DNA from: a virus
DNA: 23,815 nt
IMG/VR virus record: IMGVR_UViG_3300034374_006330
Span: 1 to 23,815 of that record
Reading direction: 5' to 3' (one strand)
Within the stretch, counting starts at the first letter, position 1; every line of letters begins with the position of its first letter. Positions 1 to 6,094 of the stretch are shown piece after piece. The notes under the pieces were generated by a model. That model was not told where the DNA came from and searched no databases. It saw only the letters and a program-made list of their open reading frames with translations. Both the position numbers and the translations under genes were made by a program.

Positions 1-1332
1 GCGCTGGGCCTGCTCGCCTGTGTCTAGGGGTGGACCCACCAGGCACAGCACCCTGGCGCGCGTTCCTGCGTCATTACTGAACGCGGTTAGCCGCTGCTCG
101 CCACTGGATACCAGCCAGCTGCGCCACATCCCCACAGGCCGCTGCGCCACACTGCGTGCACCCTGGCCTGGTGCCCCTCGCACTGCCCCAGCACCCGTTG
201 ATAGCATGTAGACCATAGAGGCCACATCCTCTGCCCTGCGGGCATTCTTTGAATCGTCCAGAATCACAGGCAGATGCCGCAGGGTGGTGGCATGCGCCTC
301 CAGCCCTGCAGGGCTGACCTTCCAGGAGCGCATGCCACCATGCTGGCTGGGCTGCCCATAGACGCTGGCAGCCACCCGCTGGATGGTGGTCTTGCCCCTG
401 CTCGTTTCTCCGCTCCAGTCGATGCCATAGCAGCCACTGACCTGCAGAGGCTCCAGCAGGATGCTGCCCACAGCTGCATAGATGGCCAGCCACAGCCCAT
501 GGCAGTCTGCGCCCACTGCCACAGCATCCAGCCAGCCCTGCCAGCTGCCTGCAGTGCCATAGGCGTCTGCCAGCTGCTGCAGCGCCAAATCATCCAGCAG
601 CCGCACCGCCTGCCCGCTGCCCAGCCAGCTCCTGCCTATCAGGCAGCCCCCAGGCATCCAGCCCATGCGCGCTGCACAGCGCTCCACAGGCACACCCACT
701 GCGCCAGCCTCCAGATAGCCCACCAGGTCACGAGCAGAGGCACTGGACACTGGCAGCCCATGCCTGCCTGCCAGGCCCAGCACTCCCCTGGCATCGATGC
801 AGGCCCCATAGGGTGCCACAGCCTCTGCCCATGCCCCACCTACCTGCTGCCACAGCAGCCGCAGATAGTGGCCACCCCCATCCACATCTACCAGATACCC
901 CACCACATAGATGGGCCTGCGGGCCACCCTGTGCAGGCGTCCGTCTGCATCCACCTGCCAGACGCCAGCGCCATCCACCTGATAGCCCTGCGGCACACTG
1001 CCAGCGCCTGCAGGTGGCTGCCAATCGTCTGGCCTGGCCACCCGCAGGTGCGCAGCTGCCCGCTCTAGCCGGTCGCACACATCCCCACAGCCCCGATGGC
1101 TGCGCAGCACAGCCATGGTGGCTGCCCACTGGTCTGGGTCATGCCTCCTGGCCCAGCGGCACAGCTCCAGCCTGGCAGGGTCTGCCAGCACTGCAGCCAA
1201 AACCCCCACCCTGGTCTGGGTGCCATCTGCTAGCTCTAGCTCGTCTGCCATCTGCTGCAGGAGCTGCCTGGCCTCTGCCAGCCGCACATCAGGTGCCCTG
1301 CCCAGCGCCTGGGCTAGCTGCTCGTCATTCAT
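1..1332 (-). CDS. DUF927 helicase-like ATPase, partial (3' end beyond the left edge)
   Basis: The reading frame is open from the ATG at 1332 to base 1, giving 444 residues with no stop, so the C-terminus is missing. Residues about 115-250 follow the DUF927 pattern (GYQVDGAGVW, then GLPVSSASARDLVGYL, then ARMGWMPGG). A P-loop GETSRGKTT lies at about 308-316, followed by VYGQP and a Walker B-like LPVILDD at 354-360. DUF927 proteins are NTPases found beside primases in phages and plasmids, where they probably act as the replicative helicase or loader; that role is known by association and is inferred here. The start is set by an ATGA overlap with the upstream gene. The four-gene leftward operon also holds a primase. 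The body of the gene is poor in CpG, unlike the gene just upstream. I am confident of the family and less so of the exact activity. Confidence 0.85.
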   Translation of the reverse strand, partial: MNDEQLAQALGRAPDVRLAEARQLLQQMADELELADGTQTRVGVLAAVLADPARLELCRWARRHDPDQWAATMAVLRSHRGCGDVCDRLERAAAHLRVARPDDWQPPAGAGSVPQGYQVDGAGVWQVDADGRLHRVARRPIYVVGYLVDVDGGGHYLRLLWQQVGGAWAEAVAPYGACIDARGVLGLAGRHGLPVSSASARDLVGYLEAGAVGVPVERCAARMGWMPGGCLIGRSWLGSGQAVRLLDDLALQQLADAYGTAGSWQGWLDAVAVGADCHGLWLAIYAAVGSILLEPLQVSGCYGIDWSGETSRGKTTIQRVAASVYGQPSQHGGMRSWKVSPAGLEAHATTLRHLPVILDDSKNARRAEDVASMVYMLSTGAGAVRGAPGQGARSVAQRPVGMWRSWLVSSGEQRLTAFSNDAGTRARVLCLVGPPLDTGEQAQR

Positions 1333-1640
1333 GGCGCAGCCTCCAGCGCGGCCACGAGGGCTGCGGCCTCGGTGTCGTGCCGCTCTCCGTCGCTAGCCTC
1401 GATCTGCCATTCGACACTACAGCCGGTCTGGCCATTAGGCACATACCAGCCGATCTCGTCGTGGCAGGCAAAAGCGTTAGGCCAATCCCACGCCTCCCGC
1501 ACCAGCGCCAGCAGACAGCCGACGGTGGCGGGGTCGGAGAGGTCGGGAAGGCCGTACGCCGGCAGCGGCAGAGTCTGCATGCCCGGAGCCCACCGCCAGT
1601 GCTTACAGGCTACGGCGCGTCGGGCTAGGTCGTCATTCAT
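1329..1640 (-). CDS. Small phage 'ABA-sandwich'-like protein, probable recent insertion
   Basis: This encodes 103 residues starting MNDDLARRAVACKHWRW. The layout, with a tryptophan-rich N-terminus, a DPATVGCLLALVREAW helix and a closing DTEAAALVAALEA helix, resembles small proteins common in phage early regions and often annotated as phage ABA sandwich proteins; their function is unknown. The ATG at 1640 overlaps the primase stop (ATGA) and has AAGGGGG upstream, and its own stop overlaps the next start. Its base composition stands out: I counted about 36 CpG in 311 bases, against about 15 in a similar length of the primase gene beside it. A near-identical sequence, TCGTCATTCATG with GGGCTAG just to its left, lies at both ends of the gene, which suggests an insertion at the start codon of the DUF927 gene. 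Confidence 0.7.
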   Translation of the reverse strand: MNDDLARRAVACKHWRWAPGMQTLPLPAYGLPDLSDPATVGCLLALVREAWDWPNAFACHDEIGWYVPNGQTGCSVEWQIEASDGERHDTEAAALVAALEAAP

Positions 1641-2515
1641 GCTGGCACCCCCTTAGTCAGCTCCTGCAGGCTGCCTGCCCAGCCGCAGCTGGCCTGATGA
1701 TTACAGCGTGCCCAGCCTGCTCCAGCTGGCTGCAGCTCCCACCAGACACTAGCGCGCCCACAGGCAGGGCAGGTGGCCTGCCTGGCTCTGTCGCCCATGA
1801 TGCGCGCCCCCACCAGCTCTGCCACCCGCTGCCTGGCCACAGGGTCTGTGCGCAGCTGCTGGGCCAGCTCACTGCGCAGCGCCTCTGGCCTATAGGGTGC
1901 CCGCATCTGCTGCCGCACCTGCTCGATGTGCGCAGCCCTGGCAGCCTCCTGCTCTGCCTGCCTGGCCTCTGCAGCCTCTACGTCAGTGCGAAGGTCTAGC
2001 CAGTCACCGGGCCTGTATCGGGTGCGATGTGGCCCACCAGCGCCCACTGCGGGCAGATAGTATGCCCTCCCAGGGTCTTTACAGGCAGGGTCTGCAGACC
2101 TGACCACATCTGCATGCACTCGCCTCCAGATGCTGCCGCACACCGGGTAGCGCAGAGGGAGCACCAGCCTGCACCGGGGTGCATCTTCTTTGTGGCTCCA
2201 CGTTGTATAGGCCATGGCCTCTGCACCAGGCCACAGCGCTAGTGCATCCTCTAGCGTCTGCCCATCGTCATAGTCGAGCACCAGCGCCCACACATCGAGC
2301 ACAGCAGCGCTGCTGCGGGCCTGCCCCTGCCGCAGCCGATGGGGAGCCCACAGGGGTGCGCTCTGCAGCCGGTCTGCCTTAGTTCCACAGTGTGGCCTAT
2401 AGCGCTGCAGGCTGCGCACCAGGGTCAGCCAGCTGACCTGGCGAGCATGGGGCCTGGGGTCAAGCGTGGATGCGTAGCCGGTCACCCACACTGGCCAGCC
2501 CTCTGCTGTCGCCAC
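1637..2515 (-). CDS. Archaeo-eukaryotic/RepB-type DNA primase with C-terminal zinc ribbon
   Basis: This encodes 292 residues. An acidic motif LVLDYDD (78-84), then TTWSH (104-108), PRCRLVLPLR (113-122) and DPACKDPGRAYYLP (142-155) match the order of metal-binding, nucleotide-binding and basic motifs in AEP/RepB-like prim-pol domains, which make primers for phage and plasmid replication. A charged helical linker (178-245) leads to a zinc ribbon, CPAC at 249-252 with CNHQASC at 271-277, like the template-binding finger of phage primases. The start is a GTG at 2515 inside the end of the upstream small gene, with only a weak ribosome site, so translation is probably coupled. The DUF927 ATPase two genes downstream is the likely helicase partner. 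The primase assignment rests on motif order, not on a database search. Confidence 0.75.
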   Translation of the reverse strand: MATAEGWPVWVTGYASTLDPRPHARQVSWLTLVRSLQRYRPHCGTKADRLQSAPLWAPHRLRQGQARSSAAVLDVWALVLDYDDGQTLEDALALWPGAEAMAYTTWSHKEDAPRCRLVLPLRYPVCGSIWRRVHADVVRSADPACKDPGRAYYLPAVGAGGPHRTRYRPGDWLDLRTDVEAAEARQAEQEAARAAHIEQVRQQMRAPYRPEALRSELAQQLRTDPVARQRVAELVGARIMGDRARQATCPACGRASVWWELQPAGAGWARCNHQASCGWAGSLQELTKGVPA

Positions 2516-2655
2516 TGCTCTACCACAGCCAGCACAGTGGCTGCCAGGGTCAGCTGCACCCCATGCAGCTGCTCTAGCTCCTGGCGATATTCCCTAACGG
2601 CCTGGGTCTGCTCTGGAGTCAGCCGCAGCCCCACCCTATCTCTATCCTCTGTCAT
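2482..2655 (-). CDS. 57-aa hypothetical protein, first gene of the leftward replication operon
   Basis: The ATG at 2655 is chosen over a TTG or GTG further upstream because AAGGAGG lies 4-5 bases before it. The protein begins MTEDRDRVGLRLTPEQTQ, a short strand-like stretch, followed by two helices (about 14-31 and 34-51). This strand-helix-helix order is that of a small ribbon-helix-helix DNA-binding protein, and the position beside the divergent control region would suit a regulator or replication accessory protein, but I recognise no specific family. The last 34 bases overlap the primase start in another frame. The fold is an inference from the helix pattern only. Confidence 0.6.
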   Translation of the reverse strand: MTEDRDRVGLRLTPEQTQAVREYRQELEQLHGVQLTLAATVLAVVEQWRQQRAGQCG

Positions 2656-2662
2656 GGTGCCT

Positions 2663-2724
2663 CCTTGCACACTGGCACCCTAGCAGCAGCCGTCAACAGA
2701 TGCAAACACCTTGCACGCTGGCAC
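2663..2724. repeat. Direct repeat in the divergent control region
   Basis: CCTTGCACACTGGCAC at 2663-2678 recurs as CCTTGCACGCTGGCAC at 2709-2724, with 15 of 16 bases identical and a 46-base repeat interval. The left copy overlaps the ribosome-binding site of the leftward 57-aa gene. The right copy contains the -35-like TTGCAC of the rightward promoter candidate. A pair of binding sites for one regulator that controls both directions is the simplest reading; this is inferred. Confidence 0.6.
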
Positions 2725-2739
2725 AGGCTCTGCTATCGT
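2711..2739 (+). promoter_or_regulatory. Candidate rightward sigma-70-type promoter
   Basis: TTGCAC (2711-2716) and TATCGT (2734-2739) are separated by exactly 17 bases. The -35 matches the consensus at 3 of 6 positions and the -10 at 4 of 6. Transcription would start near 2746, just ahead of the GGAGG and ATG of the first rightward gene. It is the only reasonable promoter pair I found for this strand in the divergent gap. Confidence 0.45.
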
Positions 2740-2758
2740 TGTCATGCCGCTAACAACG
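2737..2758. promoter_or_regulatory. Inverted repeat, candidate operator over the rightward promoter
   Basis: CGTTGT at 2737-2742 and ACAACG at 2753-2758 form a perfect 6-bp inverted repeat with 10 bases between the arms. Its left arm overlaps the -10-like element and it spans the expected start point of transcription, a usual place for a repressor site. No repressor gene of a known family is in view, though the helix-turn-helix and winged-helix genes of the rightward cluster are candidates. It could instead be a weak RNA hairpin in the leader. Confidence 0.4.
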
Positions 2759-2768
2759 GAGGCAGAGT

Positions 2769-2924
2769 ATGGGTAACGCGATTGCAGATGCAGCAGGATG
2801 CTGGCCACTTCTGATGGCCGCAGTGTTCCTGCCACTGGTGCCGATGGCTACAGAGGAGCAGGGCAGTAGGCTGATGCGCTACGCCACTGCGGTCATGCTG
2901 GGGGCTGCATGGCTGTGTCTCTAA
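2769..2924 (+). CDS. 51-aa membrane protein, first rightward gene
   Basis: The ATG at 2769 has a strong ribosome site, GGAGG, six bases upstream, and the frame runs 51 codons to TAA. Two hydrophobic stretches, about residues 12-27 (CWPLLMAAVFLPLVPM) and 38-51 (ending in LGAAWLCL), are separated by a short charged segment with TEEQ. This suggests a small protein with two membrane passes or one hairpin. The protein is the first product of the rightward transcript and its gene overlaps the next by 16 bases. I do not recognise it. Small early membrane proteins of phages sometimes act in superinfection exclusion or on host envelope functions, but nothing here shows which. Confidence 0.65.
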   Translation: MGNAIADAAGCWPLLMAAVFLPLVPMATEEQGSRLMRYATAVMLGAAWLCL

Positions 2925-3529
2925 TCGATGTGCGCACCATCCCTGCTGGCACTGGCATCGATGGCAGCATCCCAGAGAAGTGGAGGCACGGCCTACTAGG
3001 GGCAGACGCTGCCCAGCTGGCGCACCTGTGGCAGCGCAGGGCGCAGCAGCCCTGGACTGCTGAGGTAGTGGCTGTGGGCCTGCACCATGCAGGCCAGACA
3101 GCTGCGCTGCTGACCCGCAGCACAGAAGGAAACCTGCTGCGGCAGCTCGATGGCACCCTCTCTGTAATGGGTGCCACAGGGCTGGCGGCATGGACAGAGG
3201 CACCCCTATGGCATCTGCGGGTGGCCTGCCTGCGCTGGGGCGCTCTAGAGCTGCCACACCTGTGGGCGCTGCTGGAGCGCAGCCCCACAGCCTGGGTGCA
3301 TGCCCTGGATGCCTGCCAGGTGGTCAGCCCTGGCAGCGCAGAGCTGGTGCACCATGCCAGACTGCTGGGCCTGCCTGTGCAGGTCAGCCCTGGCTGCACC
3401 CTGACTGACTGGAGCGATGGCCGCTACGATGCCATCAGAACCCGCAGCAGCAGGGCTGTGGAGCTGATGGCTGCAGTGCTGCAAACCGAACGGGCATGGC
3501 CCATTATTGACCAGTGGAGAGCAGAGTAA
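2909..3529 (+). CDS. Degenerate PolB-type 3'-5' exonuclease-like protein (possibly inactive)
   Basis: This encodes 206 residues. I see the outline of the 'predicted 3'-5' exonuclease related to PolB' family: SLIDVRTIP at 4-12 stands where D-I-E-T-(I/V)-P is expected, EGNLLRQLDGTL at 73-84 matches the usual E..LL..L helix, GATGLAAWTEAPLWHLRVA (88-106) matches the N-G..FDLPVL segment, LLGLPVQ lies at 152-158, and RYDAIRTRSSRAVELMAA at 172-189 matches the final Y..Y...D helix. The metal ligands look lost: E is R in motif I, the FD of motif II is absent, and the last D is S. The gene overlaps ERF by one base, and exonucleases are common partners of annealing proteins. It may be a structural remnant that holds ERF or DNA. 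The family call is a by-eye alignment and is tentative. Confidence 0.55.
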   Translation: MAVSLIDVRTIPAGTGIDGSIPEKWRHGLLGADAAQLAHLWQRRAQQPWTAEVVAVGLHHAGQTAALLTRSTEGNLLRQLDGTLSVMGATGLAAWTEAPLWHLRVACLRWGALELPHLWALLERSPTAWVHALDACQVVSPGSAELVHHARLLGLPVQVSPGCTLTDWSDGRYDAIRTRSSRAVELMAAVLQTERAWPIIDQWRAE

Positions 3530-4215
3530 TGGAAGCGATTAACCTCGGCCACGGTGTGGCAATGTCAGCCAGTCAGGCAGAGCTAGCCGCTGGGCTGCAT
3601 CAGGCGCAGCGCGCCCTGCGCAGCGCGGAAAAGAACCAGACTAACCCACACCTAAGGAACCGATACGCGGACCTAGAAAGCGTCATCACAGCAGGCCGCA
3701 GGGCTATGGCTGATGCGGGCCTATCCCTGACCTGCCACCCTGTGACCACAGATGGCCAGTGCGGTGTGGTCTATGTGCTGGCCCACACCAGTGGGCAGTG
3801 GCGCAGTGGTCAGCTGCTGCTGCCCATGCCGCAGGCGCGTAGCATGCAGGCTGCACAGGCCGCTGGGGCGTGCCTCAGCTATGCCCACAGATATGTGCGG
3901 CAGTGCCTGCTGGGCATCCCCAGCGGAGAGGATACCGATGGGAGCACAGACGAGCCAGCGCCCCAGCCTGGGGTGGACAGGGGCAGTCCAGCTTGGCGGA
4001 AGTGGCAGGCCAGCCTGAGGGAAGGCGAGCACCCCCTGGACTATGACCTCCTGGCCCACTGGTGCCAGGCGCACCAGCGCCCCAGGCCCAGCGCTATGTC
4101 AGCCCACCAGCACAGGCAGCTGGCACAGTGGCTAGACAATGGTGGCAGGGCAGTGGTGCTGCAGTGGAGCACCACCCCGGAAGGGGCAGACTACCTGGCC
4201 ACCCATGCAGAGTAA
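3529..4215 (+). CDS. erf: ERF-family single-strand annealing recombinase
   Basis: This encodes 228 residues from the ATG at 3529, which overlaps the previous stop (TAATG) and follows GGAGA; a GTG at 3514 in frame is less likely. The ERF hallmarks are present: NPHLRNRYADLESVI at 39-53, a middle strand region with VVYVLAHTSGQW (80-91), and AAGACLSYAHRYVRQCLLGI at 111-130 followed by GEDTDG, which equals the family's G....SYA.RY....L.GI....DTDG signature. ERF proteins bind single-stranded DNA ends and promote annealing, used in genome circularisation and repair. The C-terminal part (150-228) is a separate helical region (W..W..SLR, QHRQLAQWL) that is not part of the core. The annealing assignment is strong. 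Confidence 0.9.
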   Translation: MEAINLGHGVAMSASQAELAAGLHQAQRALRSAEKNQTNPHLRNRYADLESVITAGRRAMADAGLSLTCHPVTTDGQCGVVYVLAHTSGQWRSGQLLLPMPQARSMQAAQAAGACLSYAHRYVRQCLLGIPSGEDTDGSTDEPAPQPGVDRGSPAWRKWQASLREGEHPLDYDLLAHWCQAHQRPRPSAMSAHQHRQLAQWLDNGGRAVVLQWSTTPEGADYLATHAE

Positions 4216-4558
4216 GCCCGTGGGAGTCTCTGCCACTGTGAATGACCTTCTGCGCATGGGCAGCCCTGTGTATGATGTGGCCCAGCCTGATGTGCTGCTC
4301 CTGGTGGTGTGCCCTGCCCGCAGGGTGGCTATCAGCACCCTCACAGATGCTGTGCAGGAATACGACCCCAGCTGCACCCAGCTGGCACTGCACCACCCGC
4401 TGGGGCAGGTTCATGCGTGCTGGTATTTGCTGCGGCAGCTCGATGGCACAGCAGGCACACCCACTGCCTATGCCGCAGGGCTGATGCTCTATGCAGCTCA
4501 GGGGCTGCTGTCGTATGACGAGCAGTGCGACCTAGCCCAGATGGTGCACCATGCCTAG
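4205..4558 (+). CDS. Hypothetical protein of the recombination cluster (117 aa)
   Basis: The frame is open further upstream, but the ATG at 4205, which overlaps the end of erf by 11 bases, fits the tight packing of the cluster; the ribosome site is weak, so coupling to erf translation is likely. The protein has a hydrophobic core strand (DVLLLVVCPARRVAI, about residues 29-43) and a C-terminal helical half with HPLGQVHACWYLLRQL and LLSYDEQCDLAQMV. No membrane segment of full length and no catalytic motif are evident. It belongs to no family I recognise. Its place between ERF and DNA-binding proteins suggests a role in early DNA metabolism or its control. Confidence 0.6.
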   Translation: MQSKPVGVSATVNDLLRMGSPVYDVAQPDVLLLVVCPARRVAISTLTDAVQEYDPSCTQLALHHPLGQVHACWYLLRQLDGTAGTPTAYAAGLMLYAAQGLLSYDEQCDLAQMVHHA

Positions 4559-5045
4559 ACTGACAGAGGCACAGGTGCTGGCTGTGATGGATGCAGGGCT
4601 GATGCACGCATCCAGTGTGGCCAGTGTGAGCAGGCATGCCCGCAGAGCTATCCGCCAGGGCTGGATGCCTAATCCAGCCATCTGCCAGCGTTACAGGCTG
4701 CATCCATACCACTGCAGATGGTGGCGCGCGCGCCTAAAGACGCCCAGCAGGGTGGCCCAGCAGAACAGTGGGCTATCCTCTGCGCTGCTGGCTGACCTGC
4801 AGCAGAGCCTGGATGCAGGCACCAGCCCCAGCCAGCTAGAGCAGGTGCACGGTGTACCTGTTCGCTATTTGGTGCTGTCTGGTGCCCTCTGTCGCCTGCC
4901 CAGAGCCTGCACAGCTCCAGACTACCCACTGCGCATGCGGCTGCTGGTAGAGGCTGGCCTAGCGTCCGCAGACCTGGCAGCTGCCATGCGCATTAGCCAG
5001 CGGGCAGCGCGCACCTGGATAGCACGATGCAGATCGAACACATAG
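4551..5045 (+). CDS. Multi-helix-turn-helix DNA-binding protein (164 aa)
   Basis: The ATG at 4551 overlaps the previous stop by eight bases. The protein looks like tandem helix-turn-helix units: residues 5-30 (VLAVMDAGLMHASSVASVSR and on), about 40-62 (ending HCRWWRARLK), 77-105 (LADLQQSLDAGTSPSQLEQ then HGVPVRYLVL) and 128-160 (LRMRLLVEAGLASADLAAAM then SQRAARTWIARCR). The last unit is the best match to a classical helix-turn-helix, with the pattern of a short turn after AAAM and a basic recognition helix. Such arrays occur in transposase N-termini and in phage regulators. No catalytic domain follows, so a regulator or an accessory DNA-binding factor is more likely than a transposase. The assignment is structural inference. 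Confidence 0.65.
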   Translation: MPRLTEAQVLAVMDAGLMHASSVASVSRHARRAIRQGWMPNPAICQRYRLHPYHCRWWRARLKTPSRVAQQNSGLSSALLADLQQSLDAGTSPSQLEQVHGVPVRYLVLSGALCRLPRACTAPDYPLRMRLLVEAGLASADLAAAMRISQRAARTWIARCRSNT

Positions 5046-5317
5046 CGCGCCTGGCTGCCTGTCATGGCCTGGTGCTCTATGATGCAACAGCTGCCCAGCT
5101 TGACCATCTAGAGCTGCTGCAGGAGCTAGGTGGCCAGGCCAGCTGCGCAGAGCTGACAGCCCACACCAGCCTGCAGCCCCAGCGCAGATGGCACAGCATC
5201 TACCAGATTCTAGGCCGCAGGGGCCTGGCTGAGCGCATCGAGGGCAAGCCAATACGCTACAGGCTGACGCCTGCAGCCCTGACGCTATTGGCCCGCACTA
5301 CGGCAGGCCACCTGTAG
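5027..5317 (+). CDS. Winged-helix DNA-binding protein (96 aa), last rightward gene
   Basis: The ATG at 5027 overlaps the preceding gene by 19 bases. Residues 26-90 carry a winged-helix pattern: LDHLELLQELGGQASCAEL as helix 1 and 2, a recognition-helix region RRWHSIYQILGRRGLAERI, and a wing KPIRYRLTPAALTLL. The order resembles MarR/BlaI-like small regulators, where the basic helix reads DNA and the YRLT strand forms the wing. It could control the divergent promoter region at 2656-2768 or the switch to late genes; neither is shown. The stop codon at 5315-5317 sits in the loop of a hairpin that probably ends this transcript. Confidence 0.65.
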   Translation: MQIEHIARLAACHGLVLYDATAAQLDHLELLQELGGQASCAELTAHTSLQPQRRWHSIYQILGRRGLAERIEGKPIRYRLTPAALTLLARTTAGHL

Positions 5318-5336
5318 CCGGTCGCCAGTGGCCTGC
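5303..5336. terminator. Hairpin between convergent operons, probable terminator
   Basis: GCAGGCCAC at 5303-5311 and GTGGCCTGC at 5328-5336 form a perfect 9-bp stem with a 16-base loop that contains the TAG stop of the last rightward gene. A short, interrupted T-rich stretch (GGGTTTCT) follows on the plus strand. It lies exactly where the rightward cluster meets the end of the late operon, so it could stop transcripts from both sides. The weak T tract means intrinsic termination is not certain. Confidence 0.5.
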
Positions 5337-5352
5337 AGGGTTTCTAGTACGT

Positions 5353-5541
5353 TCATGCGGCCAGATATTCTGCCAGCGTCTGCCCATCCGGCCAGGGCTG
5401 CCCGCTATCGAGCTGCAGCACATCACCCACCAGGCGCAGCAGGTCTGCTGGCAGTTCGATGCAGTCGCCTGCAGCATCACACAGCACAGCCAGCCCCAGC
5501 TGGTGTGCCTCGTCGCATCGAGCACCCCACTGCCCCAGCAT
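5353..5541 (-). CDS. Hypothetical protein, last gene of the late operon (62 aa)
   Basis: The ATG at 5541 shares bases with the stop of the preceding gene (TGATG), which fixes the start; longer readings in this frame would overlap that gene entirely. The protein is acidic and compact (MLGQWGARCDEAHQLGLAV, then a helix with ELPADLLRLVGDVLQL, then GQTLAEYLAA). It has no membrane segment. I recognise no family. It follows four genes that look like a lysis group, so it may be an accessory lysis factor or an unrelated passenger. Confidence 0.5.
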   Translation of the reverse strand: MLGQWGARCDEAHQLGLAVLCDAAGDCIELPADLLRLVGDVLQLDSGQPWPDGQTLAEYLAA

Positions 5542-5741
5542 CAGGTGCCAGCCGCCAGCCACACCAGTGCGGCTGCGAGTGTGCCAGCGAGCAGATAGAC
5601 CCGCAGCGGCCAGTCTGCTGCCTCTGGCCTGGTGGCCAGCTCCAGCTGTGCTGCTCGCTGCCTGGCTGCCTGTACCTGGGCCACATCTACACACCCTGCC
5701 AGGGTGCCCCTGCTAAGCGCCAGCCGGTCTGTTTCACTCAT
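5541..5741 (-). CDS. Small C-tail-anchored membrane protein (66 aa), lysis group
   Basis: The ATG at 5741 overlaps the previous stop by four bases. Residues 1-43 are soluble and helical (TDRLALSRGTLAGCVDV, then QVQAARQRAAQLEL), and residues 45-66 form one hydrophobic segment, WPLRVYLLAGTLAAALVWLA, ending at the C-terminus. This is a tail-anchored single-pass layout. Its position after the cysteine-peptidase-like and spanin-like genes suggests a part in lysis, such as a holin accessory or antiholin. A full-length canonical holin with two or three passes is not seen, so the role is inferred from context only. Confidence 0.55.
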   Translation of the reverse strand: MSETDRLALSRGTLAGCVDVAQVQAARQRAAQLELATRPEAADWPLRVYLLAGTLAAALVWLAAGT

Positions 5742-6094
5742 GGGGCCACCTCCACAGGTGCCATCACCATACTACCAATCTCTAGCCCACCAGCCGCCCC
5801 TGCCGCTGTGGCCAGTGCCATGATGATGCCCACCCATGCCCTGGGCTCTATCTGCCCCAGCGCTGCACCTATAGCGCTGCGTGGTGTGGCATCGAGTCGC
5901 ACCGTCACACGCTCCAGCACTCTGATGGTGTCGTCTAGGCAGTCGGCAATGGGGCGCGCTGCCTCGTATTCTCGCAGGGTGGCCACAGTCTCTGCCAGCA
6001 CCTGCTGCGCATGCTGCTGGGTCGCTGTGTCATCGATAGCCCCCACAATGGTGCGGGCCTCTAGCTCCAGCCTACTGGCCAGCATCATGGGCAT
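5738..6094 (-). CDS. Membrane protein with C-terminal hydrophobic segment, holin candidate (118 aa)
   Basis: The ATG at 6094 lies inside the end of the upstream gene and has GGAGG nine bases before it. Residues 1-75 are charged and helical (LELEARTIVGAIDDTATQ, then REYEAARPIADCLDDTIRVL). A hydrophobic, glycine- and alanine-rich stretch at about 86-112 (WVGIIMALATAAGAAGGLEI) would span the membrane once. The alternation of small residues in this segment is common in holins and in other pore-lining helices. It lies between a spanin-like gene and another tail-anchored protein. Holin is the best contextual guess; a structural membrane protein without lysis function is possible. Confidence 0.5.
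   Translation of the reverse strand: MPMMLASRLELEARTIVGAIDDTATQQHAQQVLAETVATLREYEAARPIADCLDDTIRVLERVTVRLDATPRSAIGAALGQIEPRAWVGIIMALATAAGAAGGLEIGSMVMAPVEVAP

Noticed and set aside
274-1628. Long rightward open frames (274-1068 and 813-1628) over the DUF927 region
   Set aside because: They are Pro/His/Cys-rich translations of the strand opposite to a coherent DUF927 protein, lack ribosome sites and show no domain pattern. They arise from the scarcity of stops in GC-rich DNA.
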